Source: Methylorubrum suomiense (GTDB lineage Bacteria > Pseudomonadota > Alphaproteobacteria > Rhizobiales > Beijerinckiaceae). From it: DNA of 64,000 nt. This document shows positions 26,398-34,062 of the stretch, one piece after another. The position numbers and the translations under genes were made by a program. The stretch lies in assembly GCF_022179765.1 (NCBI RefSeq), contig NZ_BPRE01000004.1, forward strand, positions 1 to 64,000. Direction: 5' to 3'. The notes below the pieces were generated by a model. The model was not told where the DNA came from, ran no database searches, and worked only from the letters and a program-made list of their open reading frames with translations. Each line of letters starts with the position of its first letter. Positions within the stretch are counted from its first letter, which is position 1.

Positions 26398-28375
26398 CCC
26401 TGGCTCCGTGGCGACGTCCGACCTGATCAGACGCCTTCTCGACGACGGCGACGCGCAAGACCTCGGCGACATCCCGGTCGACGAGCTCGCCGCGGCGGCC
26501 GCCGACCATGCGGCGGAAGTCAGGGGCGCGCGCCTCTTCGTCATCCTCGCCGAACACCCGCGAGCCGAGGCGACCACGAAGGCCCTGGTCGCAGTGGCGG
26601 AGAACGCCGACGTGCTCGCCATGATGGAGATTGCGTCCTGGCTTGGGCGCGGCGGGCAGGTTTCGCGGACGCACCGCCAAGGGCTTGGCCGGGCTTTCTT
26701 GGAACGGGCCGCCGACAGGTCGGCCGACTATGGCACCCGCTCCCAGGCGCTGAAGGCGGCGATGATCATGGCCCAGTCGGAGCGGTCGCTGCTCCGGCGC
26801 CTCCAAGCCGACCTCCTCGATCTCGACCCTTCGGACGACGGCATCTACCTCCGCCATGCGGCCAGGGTTGCCGGGGCCGTGCTGGCCCACGAGCCCGCCG
26901 AAGACCTGCGCCACAAGCTGACGGAACTCGCGGATGTCGAGGACGCGGAGGACGAAGCCGCGGTCGAGCTCGGCCTCGATGCGCTGAGAACGGGGCTCGG
27001 CGCCACCACGACGGAAACGGCGCTCGACGCCTTCGGGCGGGCCCGGGGCTGGTTTGCGCGTGCCGAGGACGCGACCGAGACGCGCCTCGATGCCCGGCTT
27101 TACCGGAACTGCCTCGACATGCTGGTGGCCTTCCAGGAAGGCCGTACCGGCGAGGATCTCCCGGACCGGATCGACACCGTCACGCGGTCGGCCTTCGAGT
27201 ACACCGCCTACCTCACCGTGAATGACCGCGAGCCCGAGACGTCGTCCTGGCTCACGGCGAAGGACCTCGAACGCATCCACTGGACTTCGCTCGCGCTCCG
27301 CCTCGGGGCGGTCACGGACAAGATCTCCCGCTCGGCGTGGCTCAAGGTCGCTGCGGTCATGGAGGAGGAGCTTCTGTCCGTCTATGCCGCGAGCCGTACC
27401 ATGTTCCGGCGCGGCTCCGACGGCGGGCTAGAGCAGGTCGTGCGCCCGATGATCGTGGGCGCGATGCAGCGCGAGCTTCGTTCCCTGGACATCCTGGAGC
27501 ACTGGATAGAGGAGAACACCGGGTCCGCTTACCTGCCGGAGGCGAGGTCTCTCGGGGACCTCGTGGGCCAAGCCCGGGAAGACCTCGTCACCCACCGCCC
27601 TTCCGGGGCGGCGGACGGGAGCTCACCGACCGCCGCCATCATTGAGCACCTCCCGGCGCAGGTCCGCGAGACCGTCTCGGCCCGCATCGAGGCCGATGCC
27701 GTCATCCTGTACGACGAGAACGTATCCAGGACCGTCGACGAGGTGCTCGGGACAGCCCTTGCCGCCCTGGCCGGGAATGTCGACTACGGGGGACGAGAGG
27801 ATGTCCGGAGCTTCTTCGATGTACTGCTCCTGGAGGTCACACGCTTCGTCGTCTCGCGATACAACCTCAGCAAGGCCACGTACCCCGGCGTCGCCTATCT
27901 CTTCAATCGTGACGCGGACAACCCGCCGCTGGAAGCCGATCTCCAGCATGACTTCGTCAACTTCCTCATGGGTTCGCGGCTCGCGGAGATCTGCCGACCA
28001 GAGGCCCGGGACCTCGGCGGGGGGCGCGTTGATGTCCTGTTCACCTACAGATGGATGAAGACGACGTCCGAACTGAAGCGCTCCTTCCCGAAGCTGACGC
28101 TCAGCGACTTGGTCGACCGATACGGCCCGCAAGCCATCTCGTATCAGGGCACGAACATCGCGCTTTCCATGCTGATGGTCCTCGATCTGCATGACCGAGC
28201 CGGAGCCCAGCCCGACATACGCGACCAGATTGGCGTCCATCATCGAACCGTTGCGGACAGCTCGGTGGAAACCGCAGTCGTCCTTTTCCGGGTTCAAGGG
28301 AAGCGGCATACCCCGTCGGACGTCCCGGAAGCCGCCCTGACACCATCAGGGGCCAGCCAAGCGAGAGACGAGTAG
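26375..28375 (+). CDS. Large protein with C-terminal RecB-like PD-(D/E)xK nuclease (candidate effector)
   Basis: The protein has 666 residues. The first 430 or so are mostly helical, with repeat-like acidic helices. The C-terminal 150 residues hold a PD-(D/E)xK nuclease pattern: Glu520 in EADLQHDF, Asp553 in GGGRVDVLF, then Glu566-x-Lys568 (SELKR), and a QxxxY at 586-590 (QAISY) as in RecB-type nucleases. The gene starts 23 bases before the end of the ATPase gene; GTG at 26408 is an alternative start. I infer a DNA-cutting effector controlled by the ATPase. No family name comes to mind for the N-terminal part. Confidence 0.8.
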   Translation: MASDSFSDPGSVATSDLIRRLLDDGDAQDLGDIPVDELAAAAADHAAEVRGARLFVILAEHPRAEATTKALVAVAENADVLAMMEIASWLGRGGQVSRTHRQGLGRAFLERAADRSADYGTRSQALKAAMIMAQSERSLLRRLQADLLDLDPSDDGIYLRHAARVAGAVLAHEPAEDLRHKLTELADVEDAEDEAAVELGLDALRTGLGATTTETALDAFGRARGWFARAEDATETRLDARLYRNCLDMLVAFQEGRTGEDLPDRIDTVTRSAFEYTAYLTVNDREPETSSWLTAKDLERIHWTSLALRLGAVTDKISRSAWLKVAAVMEEELLSVYAASRTMFRRGSDGGLEQVVRPMIVGAMQRELRSLDILEHWIEENTGSAYLPEARSLGDLVGQAREDLVTHRPSGAADGSSPTAAIIEHLPAQVRETVSARIEADAVILYDENVSRTVDEVLGTALAALAGNVDYGGREDVRSFFDVLLLEVTRFVVSRYNLSKATYPGVAYLFNRDADNPPLEADLQHDFVNFLMGSRLAEICRPEARDLGGGRVDVLFTYRWMKTTSELKRSFPKLTLSDLVDRYGPQAISYQGTNIALSMLMVLDLHDRAGAQPDIRDQIGVHHRTVADSSVETAVVLFRVQGKRHTPSDVPEAALTPSGASQARDE

Positions 28376-28679
28376 CCGCTCGTGCATGAGGTATCGGGTA
28401 GCGCAAACCGATATGGCGGCCCCTCATCAGTCTAGGTTGCTTCAGTGCGGAACTTTGATGCGTGGGAGCAAAACACTGGCTCCGGCTATCATCACCTGAT
28501 AGCCGACCCATTGATCCGCGTTGAGCGCCTTAGGGGCGATGGCGGGCTCAACACCATAGTTGCCTGCCCCATGCACCGAAGATCCGCACCCAAGGTCTTC
28601 GACGCCGTCGTGATGCCGCGTCCAGGCCGGATGGAGCGTGATGTCGCGCCATCGGCACGCAGGCGCAAGGCCGATGGTG
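28376..28679. other. Intergenic, contains palindrome site 2
   Basis: Apart from the palindrome at 28390-28416, I see no gene in these 304 bases. Confidence 0.5.
28390..28416. repeat. Imperfect palindrome, site 2 of 3
   Basis: It repeats 15 bases of site 1 exactly (GGTATCGGGTAGCGC), followed by AAACCGATAT in place of TAACCCAATAC. It lies 15 bases after the stop of the nuclease gene. With site 1 it brackets the ATPase-nuclease cassette. Confidence 0.55.
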
Positions 28680-29078
28680 TCACAAGGCCGCCTCGCTCGC
28701 GAGGTGCCCATGGCTCTCCAGGACGACCGTGATCGCCCCGGCGAGCTGGCGGTCGTCGTGGCCGATGGCGCGCCCGCGGGCGAGGGTCTCCCGGACGAGG
28801 GCGGCCGGTCCCTGCGGGGTGAGAGCCTGCCCGAACAGGGCGACCTCGATCGCCAGGCGGCCGTCCCCCGGCAGTGCGACGAGCGCGGCCGCTACGTCGT
28901 CGTAGACCATGACGGGCGGCCTCATCGAGTTCGTCACCCCGACTGCCGCAAAGGCAGCGACGACGTCGGGCTCTCCGCACCTGGCGCCGACGACCCGGCC
29001 CCGGAACACCGTCTGCGCCGGTTTTGAGAGCCGATAGAAATCCCACGCCGCCCGGTGCTCTTCGCTCGCGCTCGCCAT
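28680..29078 (-). CDS. Hypothetical protein
   Basis: A 132-residue, mostly helical acidic protein that I do not recognise. The ATG at 29078 has a strong GGAGG box 9 bases upstream, and composition is normal for this genome, so I accept it over the competing frames on both strands. It reads towards the nuclease gene and away from the AAA ATPase operon. Confidence 0.6.
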   Translation of the reverse strand: MASASEEHRAAWDFYRLSKPAQTVFRGRVVGARCGEPDVVAAFAAVGVTNSMRPPVMVYDDVAAALVALPGDGRLAIEVALFGQALTPQGPAALVRETLARGRAIGHDDRQLAGAITVVLESHGHLASEAAL

Positions 29079-29353
29079 CCTGCGCCCCTCCGTTACCCCT
29101 CAGACCAAGTGTAGCATCGGCGAACGATTCGCGATGGGACGAGGCCGGCCCCTAACGTCCAGGGATATCTTCACCACGACCCCCGATCGCCCGTTGCCTC
29201 GGGAGTCCCCGCCTGCCAGGGTAACCGCCTCACCGCAGGGATCGCCCTCGTGTTCGCAGCTCGCTTGATACGGAAACGGAACGCCTTAGCCGCCTGAGCC
29301 CCGCTCGGCGCGCCCCTTCGCGCATCCTAATCCCGTACCTGCGAGACCTCCCC

Positions 29354-30961
29354 GTGACCAAGCACCCCGCTTCGTCGGCCGCCGCCGTGCGCGCCGTCAT
29401 CCTGGATCCTCGCGCCTACGCCGGCCCCCGCGACTGCCGGGACACCCGGACCCGCGTCCAGCTCCTCTACGGGGGCGGCATGGCAGGGCACTCCGCGATC
29501 GACGACCTGCGCACCCGCCTCAAGCCGCTCCTCGGCGCGGCGGGACTGCGCGACCGCACGAGCGCCGCGGTGACCGCCGCTTACGAGGACACCACCATCG
29601 CGAGGGTCGCCGAGCTGGAGCGCCGCCTCACGGGAGAGGCCCTCCGCGCAAGCCTGCCGGCCCCGACCCTCGCCCTCGTGCGCGACGTCGCCGGCGTGCT
29701 CGTGTTCCATCAGGCGGAGCTCGGCTGCGAGGTTGCCTCGGCGCGTCTGGCCGCCGAGCTCTTCTCGATGGCGGCGGCCCAGATCCGGGCCGGCATGCTC
29801 GACCGGGCGTTCCTCGTCGTGCGGCACGCGCTCCTCCGCGCCGAGGACGCCCAGGCGCCGTACCGGGACGCCCCGTACATCCCTGGCCCGAGCTACCCGC
29901 GCCTGGAGACCTACGACATTGAAGCCGCCGCGTGGGTGCAGGCCTTCACCGTGTTCGGCACGGCGATCCGCATGGTGGAGGATGAGGACGAAATCCTGAA
30001 GGGCGGCGCCGGGCAGGTCGCGCCCCCGGTCCCGCTGCCTGCGCGCAGCGTCCGGGAGATCCTGACCGACGCGAAGGCCTCCCTGGCGGTGCCGACGATC
30101 ATCGTCGTTGGGGATGTCTCGCATGTGCAGCCCGGCCGCAGGGATGGTGACCCCCTGAAGGAGGGGGCGGCGCTCATCGGCAAGCCCATCCCGCTCGCCG
30201 TGCCCCCGGCCGATCTACCCGCCGCGCGCTCCGAGCTGATGGCGGAGCTCCCCCAGTTCGAGCCGGTCATCGACCGGATCCTGCGCCCGCTCGCGGGGCA
30301 GCGGTCCACCCGCCTGCCGCCCATCGTGCTCGTCGGCCCGCCCGGCTGCGGCAAGACCCGGGCCGCGCGCCGGCTCGGCGAGGTCCTCCGCCTGTCCCCG
30401 AGCGTCTACTCGATGGGCGGCGCGAACGACTCGCTCGTCCTCGGCGGGGTTTCGCGCGGTTGGTCGACGGCCATGTTCTGCGCGCCGTTCCGCGAGATGC
30501 TGCGCGCCGGCATCGCGAACCCGCTGATCATCCCGGACGAGATCGACAAGGCGGGTACGTCCCGGCAAAACGGAAACCCGATCGACGTCCTGATCCAGCT
30601 CACCGGCGTCGAGAGCTCCGCGCGGTACCGGGACCCCTACCTGCAGGCCGACGTCGACGGCTCCCACGTCAACTGGATCATGACCGCGAACTCGGTCCAT
30701 GGCGTGAACGCGGCCCTGCTGGACCGCTGCCTCGTGTTCCATGTCGACGCCCCGGGTCCGGAGCACCTGCGCCCGCTCGCCCTCTCGATCCTCGCCGAGG
30801 TGCGCCGCGACCGCGGGCTCGACGAGCGATGGGCGCCCACGTTCGACGAGACCGAATGGGCTGCCCTCGCTCGCCACTGGCCTCGCGGCGGCTCGCTGCG
30901 CGCCCTGCGCCGCCTCGTCGAGATCGCGCTCGACGCGCGCGAGGCCGGCCCCCGGCACTAG
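29354..30961 (+). CDS. Lon-like AAA+ ATPase without protease domain
   Basis: A protein of 535 residues from a GTG start. The C-terminal half is an AAA+ module: Walker A GPPGCGKT near 327-334, Walker B LIIPDEIDKA near 393-402, sensor 1 in NWIMTANS near 440, and an arginine-finger region LLDRCLVF. The spacing and the DEIDKA box resemble the ATPase part of Lon, but no Ser-Lys protease domain follows. The first 320 residues are a helical domain of unknown type. It is the first gene of an island operon running to 33376. Role unknown; remodelling or defence are both possible. Confidence 0.75.
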   Translation: MTKHPASSAAAVRAVILDPRAYAGPRDCRDTRTRVQLLYGGGMAGHSAIDDLRTRLKPLLGAAGLRDRTSAAVTAAYEDTTIARVAELERRLTGEALRASLPAPTLALVRDVAGVLVFHQAELGCEVASARLAAELFSMAAAQIRAGMLDRAFLVVRHALLRAEDAQAPYRDAPYIPGPSYPRLETYDIEAAAWVQAFTVFGTAIRMVEDEDEILKGGAGQVAPPVPLPARSVREILTDAKASLAVPTIIVVGDVSHVQPGRRDGDPLKEGAALIGKPIPLAVPPADLPAARSELMAELPQFEPVIDRILRPLAGQRSTRLPPIVLVGPPGCGKTRAARRLGEVLRLSPSVYSMGGANDSLVLGGVSRGWSTAMFCAPFREMLRAGIANPLIIPDEIDKAGTSRQNGNPIDVLIQLTGVESSARYRDPYLQADVDGSHVNWIMTANSVHGVNAALLDRCLVFHVDAPGPEHLRPLALSILAEVRRDRGLDERWAPTFDETEWAALARHWPRGGSLRALRRLVEIALDAREAGPRH

Positions 30962-31004
30962 CCCCTACCCACCCTTCGCCACCTCTTCACGCCCGGAGAC
31001 CGTC

Positions 31005-31260
31005 ATGACCGATCATCGCCCTAAGCGCGCTTTACACCCCGTCCTCGAAATGGCCGTCTCGACCGTGCGCGGCCGCGACGAGCAGGGCCTCGTCCGACCC
31101 GAGCTCGCCGCCTGCTCCCTGGCCGTCCTGCGCCTCGGAGCGCGCGTACGCCCTCGGCCTCTACGCCCCGTCCGACGTCCGCCTGCTCTGCCAAGCGGTG
31201 CTCCGGCTGGCAGAGGCGCTGCCCGCAAATCCGGACGACCGTCGGGAGCCGCGGGAATGA
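31005..31260 (+). pseudogene. Small gene with probable frameshift
   Basis: Reading begins at ATG 31005 (MTDHRPKRALHPVLEMAVS...) and is protein-like for about 45 codons. The natural continuation then appears in a different frame (SERAYALGLYAPSDVRLLCQ... to TGA at 31258-31260). The original frame instead runs into an Arg/Pro-rich shadow ending at 31286. The shift lies near 31130-31140. It could be a real mutation or a sequencing error. Family unknown. Confidence 0.45.
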
Positions 31261-31301
31261 AACGGATCCGCGGACCTCCCCCCTGACCCTAGGAGCAAGC
31301 C

Positions 31302-31919
31302 ATGATCGCAGAGGAATTCTACGGCATCGCGGGCGCGGCGCTGCGCACGTACTGGGGCGCGGACAGCATCGCGGTGACCGCGGTCGAGCCGTCCCGTCAC
31401 GGGCCGCTCGTGCGGTGGAGCGCGCCCCTCCTCGCCGTCGAGCGCGAGCGCCGGGACGACGCGAACTCGACGTTCGTCGGGCCGGTCCCGGGGCCGTTCA
31501 TGCTGACCCTGCTCGCGCGGACCCTCGCATGCCGGTGGCGAGACGGCGCGCCCCGCAGTCCCCTCGACTGGCGCGAGCGCCTGGCCCGCAAGCACCGGCC
31601 CGTCTTCGGGCAGGGCGGGTTCGAGTGCGGCCCCGGGTGGCGGTGGCTCTGGGAAGGAGCGGCCGAGCTCATGCGGGAGACCGGCGTCCCCGACGGCTTC
31701 CACTCGACGCAGATGAAGGAGAAGTTTGGGAGTATTCGCTGGTACTACGACGCCAACGAGAACTGCGAATACACGCAAAGCCTAGTCGACAGCGTCGAGC
31801 ACCTGAGCGCGTACATCTGCGAGGAATGCGGCCGCCCCGGCCGCGTCCGGCAGGGCGGCTGGCTCCGCTGTCTCTGCCCCGAGCACGCGAATGGCCGGCG
31901 GGTCGTCGGCGGTGGCTGA
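31302..31919 (+). CDS. Phage-type hypothetical protein with C-terminal zinc-ribbon-like motif
   Basis: The protein has 205 residues. The second half contains GWRWLWEGAAELM, then QMKEKFGSIRWYY, then a cysteine knuckle CEECGRPG followed by CLCPEH. I recall this combination from small proteins found in many phages and mobile elements of proteobacteria; their job is unknown. It has an AGGAGC box before the ATG. The next gene starts by overlapping its stop (GTG at 31912). Confidence 0.65.
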   Translation: MIAEEFYGIAGAALRTYWGADSIAVTAVEPSRHGPLVRWSAPLLAVERERRDDANSTFVGPVPGPFMLTLLARTLACRWRDGAPRSPLDWRERLARKHRPVFGQGGFECGPGWRWLWEGAAELMRETGVPDGFHSTQMKEKFGSIRWYYDANENCEYTQSLVDSVEHLSAYICEECGRPGRVRQGGWLRCLCPEHANGRRVVGGG

Positions 31920-32244
31920 GGTCTACAGACACCGCCCCCGTGGCCTCTGGTCTGTCCGGGAATGCGGACGCGTGGTCGGCCACCGCGAGGCGATCGCCCT
32001 CGTCGGCGTCATCCTCCGGGCGTCCGAGGCGGCCCGCCTCCGGTGCCTGCGGACGGGCGCCCGGGACGTCCACGCATGGGCAGCCGGCACGGTGGCGGAC
32101 CTGCCCCGACCGGAGGGCGCGCGGCGGTTGCTGTACCGGATCGAGGAGCCGGGCTTCCGGGTCGAGGGGGCGGTCGTAACGAGGGCGGCCGCGGCGTGGT
32201 TCGAGGCGGATGGGTCGGCCTGGTGTGAGGGGGGAGAGGGGTGA
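31912..32244 (+). CDS. Small hypothetical protein
   Basis: A 110-residue protein starting at GTG 31912, which overlaps the previous stop; the frame itself extends to 31891. It begins EVYRHRPRGLWSVRECGRVVGH and is beta-rich. I believe related short proteins occur in Methylobacterium accessory regions, but no function is known. Its stop overlaps the GTG start of the metallophosphoesterase gene, so the genes are coupled. Confidence 0.6.
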   Translation: MAEVYRHRPRGLWSVRECGRVVGHREAIALVGVILRASEAARLRCLRTGARDVHAWAAGTVADLPRPEGARRLLYRIEEPGFRVEGAVVTRAAAAWFEADGSAWCEGGEG

Positions 32245-33071
32245 CGACCGTCTGGATTCTGAGCGACCTGCACATCGACGCGACCCCATGGGTGCCGCCC
32301 CCCGGCCCGCGCGTCGATGTCGCCATCGTCGCCGGCGACATCGCCGACGGCCTCACCCGACGAGCGCTCCCTTGGCTCGCCGAGCACGTCGTCCCCCGCG
32401 CGCGGCACGTCATCTATGCGCCGGGCAACCACGACTTCTGGCGGGTCCGCCTGCCCGACGAGCTCGCCCGCGCCCGGGACGCCGCGGCGGCGGCCGGGGT
32501 CACCCTTCTCGACAGCGGGCAGTCCCGGCGCGTCGGCGAGATCGAGATCATCGGGGCCACGCTCTGGACGGACTACGCCATCGCGGGCGCGGGGCATCAG
32601 GCTCTGGCGATGCGGGTGGCCGGCGACCGGCAGACCGGGATGAGGGATCACCGCCTCATCCAGACACGGGACAGGCTGGGAACCCCGGCCCCCTTCCGGC
32701 CCCCGGCGGCGGCCGCGCTTCACGCCGAGCACCGCGCGCGGATTGAGCGCCGCCTCGCCGAGCCCTGGGCCGGGCCGAGGATCGTCGTGACCCATCATGC
32801 GCCCCACCCGCGCAGCCTGCTCCACGGCGAGGTCCGCGAGGTGATCGACGCGGCGTACGCCAGCGACCTGACCGCGATCCTGGAGGGCGAGCACGCCCCG
32901 GATCTCTGGATCCACGGGCACGTGCACCGGACGGTCGATTACCGGGTCGGGTGCACGAGGGTGCTCGCCAACGCCCGCGGGCACGACACCTCGCACCGGC
33001 GCCGCTCCGGCGAGTGGGTCGTCGAGCTGGAAAACCCCGACTTCGACCCCGCCCTCGTCCTGGAGCTCTGA
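32241..33071 (+). CDS. Calcineurin-like metallophosphoesterase
   Basis: This 276-residue protein carries the full set of metallophosphoesterase motifs: DLHID near the start, GDIAD, GNHDF, THHAPH and GHVHR near the end. These coordinate two metals for phosphoester hydrolysis. The substrate is unknown. It starts at a GTG overlapping the previous stop and is followed after two bases by a small secreted protein gene. Similar stand-alone phosphoesterases are frequent cargo of phages and islands. Confidence 0.88.
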   Translation: MTTVWILSDLHIDATPWVPPPGPRVDVAIVAGDIADGLTRRALPWLAEHVVPRARHVIYAPGNHDFWRVRLPDELARARDAAAAAGVTLLDSGQSRRVGEIEIIGATLWTDYAIAGAGHQALAMRVAGDRQTGMRDHRLIQTRDRLGTPAPFRPPAAAALHAEHRARIERRLAEPWAGPRIVVTHHAPHPRSLLHGEVREVIDAAYASDLTAILEGEHAPDLWIHGHVHRTVDYRVGCTRVLANARGHDTSHRRRSGEWVVELENPDFDPALVLEL

Positions 33072-33073
33072 AG

Positions 33074-33376
33074 ATGCGCGCCCTGTTCCTCGCCCTGCTT
33101 GCCACCGCGCCGGCCGCCGCCGCGGAGCCCCAGCCTGCCCCGGGCCGCTACTGCGCCGCCGGGCAGGACCTCCCCGGCATCTCGATCGGCCCGGGGCGGG
33201 GCGTTGGCATCGACCTCATGGATTGCCCGATCGCCACGATCGCCCGCGGCCGCGTCCGCGCCGCCCGGTGCTACGGCATGGGCGGGGCGGAGGTCCCCTA
33301 CGACGCGGACCTCGTCGTGCGCCCCGACGGCAGCCTGGAGCACGACGGCGCGCTCTTCCGCCCCTGCCACCGCTAG
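33074..33376 (+). CDS. Small secreted cysteine-containing protein
   Basis: A protein of 100 residues that begins with a clear Sec signal (MRALFLALLATAPAAAA). The mature part of about 83 residues contains four cysteines (in RYCAAG, DCPI, RCYG and PCHR), enough for two disulfides. The ATG at 33074 follows directly on the phosphoesterase stop. Function unknown. Its end overlaps by 4 bases with the oppositely oriented regulator gene. Confidence 0.6.
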   Translation: MRALFLALLATAPAAAAEPQPAPGRYCAAGQDLPGISIGPGRGVGIDLMDCPIATIARGRVRAARCYGMGGAEVPYDADLVVRPDGSLEHDGALFRPCHR

Positions 33377-33732
33377 TCCTCGCCCGTGCCCACGAGGGCG
33401 TCGATCTGGCGGTCCCGGCGGCGAGCCAGCGTGCGCGACCACGAGAGCGCCCGCTCGGGCACGGCCGCCTCTCCGCAGAGCCAGCGCCGGACCTGCCGGG
33501 GATCCTCGCCCACGTCACGGGCGAGCTCGGTCGTCCAGCAGGTCCCGTAGAGCAGCTCCCCGATCGCGCGCACCTCCGCGACCGCGGCGAGCATGGGCGG
33601 CCCCCGATTGCCGGTGCGGCCGGCCTGCCCGACGAGGGCCTGCGCGGTCGGGCGCGCCTCTGCCCGAGCCCGCGCGATCCGGCGGTCTCTCTCGGCGTCG
33701 CGGCGGTCCTGCGCGGAAATGATATTCAACAT
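33373..33732 (-). CDS. HTH-type (Cro/CI-like) regulator
   Basis: This 119-residue basic protein has a helix-turn-helix-like segment in its second half (TTELARDVGEDPRQVRRWLCGEAAVP), as in small Cro/CI-like regulators of islands and plasmids. A palindromic sequence of the same type as two others in the island sits 6-36 bases before its start codon. Autoregulation through that sequence is a fair inference. Confidence 0.65.
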   Translation of the reverse strand: MLNIISAQDRRDAERDRRIARARAEARPTAQALVGQAGRTGNRGPPMLAAVAEVRAIGELLYGTCWTTELARDVGEDPRQVRRWLCGEAAVPERALSWSRTLARRRDRQIDALVGTGED

Positions 33733-34062
33733 GACTTAGGTATTCTGGGTGGGGCTAACCCATTGATCCGATGAAGAGTTTGCACAGTTTGCGGATCCCT
33801 AAATGGCGGCGGTTGGCCTAGAAGCCGGGGATCACGTCCTGGGACGTGGCGGCGGCGCCCCGGCAGAAGTGCTCGGAGGCGGCACGGAACCCGGTGTCGG
33901 TGACCCGGAGCCGGCACCGGCCGCTCCCCCCGGCCACCTCGATGGGACCGGATGCCAAGCGTCAGGATCGCGCCAGTAGGAGACCTTAAGCCTTAAACGA
34001 TCAAAGGTCCGCTTCTGACGCCAGAGCGGATGCTGATGCGAGGGCAATACGCATGACGGTCA
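33733..34062. other. Intergenic, contains palindrome site 3
   Basis: Apart from the palindrome at 33739-33769, I see nothing in these 330 bases. This may be the end of the cassette-rich part of the island. Confidence 0.45.
33739..33769. promoter_or_regulatory. Imperfect palindrome, site 3 of 3; possible operator of the HTH regulator
   Basis: The core TGGGT-GGGGCTA-ACCCA has the same GGGT-N7-ACCC geometry as site 1 and shares GCTAACCCA with it. The flank starts GGTATT. It directly precedes the regulator gene at 33732, covering its expected promoter or leader. Confidence 0.5.

Noticed and set aside
23744..28375. Assigning the cassette to Wadjet (JetABCD)
   Set aside because: It has three genes, no MukF/MukE-like partners, and the large third protein carries a RecB-like nuclease instead of a Toprim-type JetD.
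21965..34062. Prophage remnant
   Set aside because: No capsid, terminase, tail, lysis or integrase gene is visible; only small phage-type accessory proteins.
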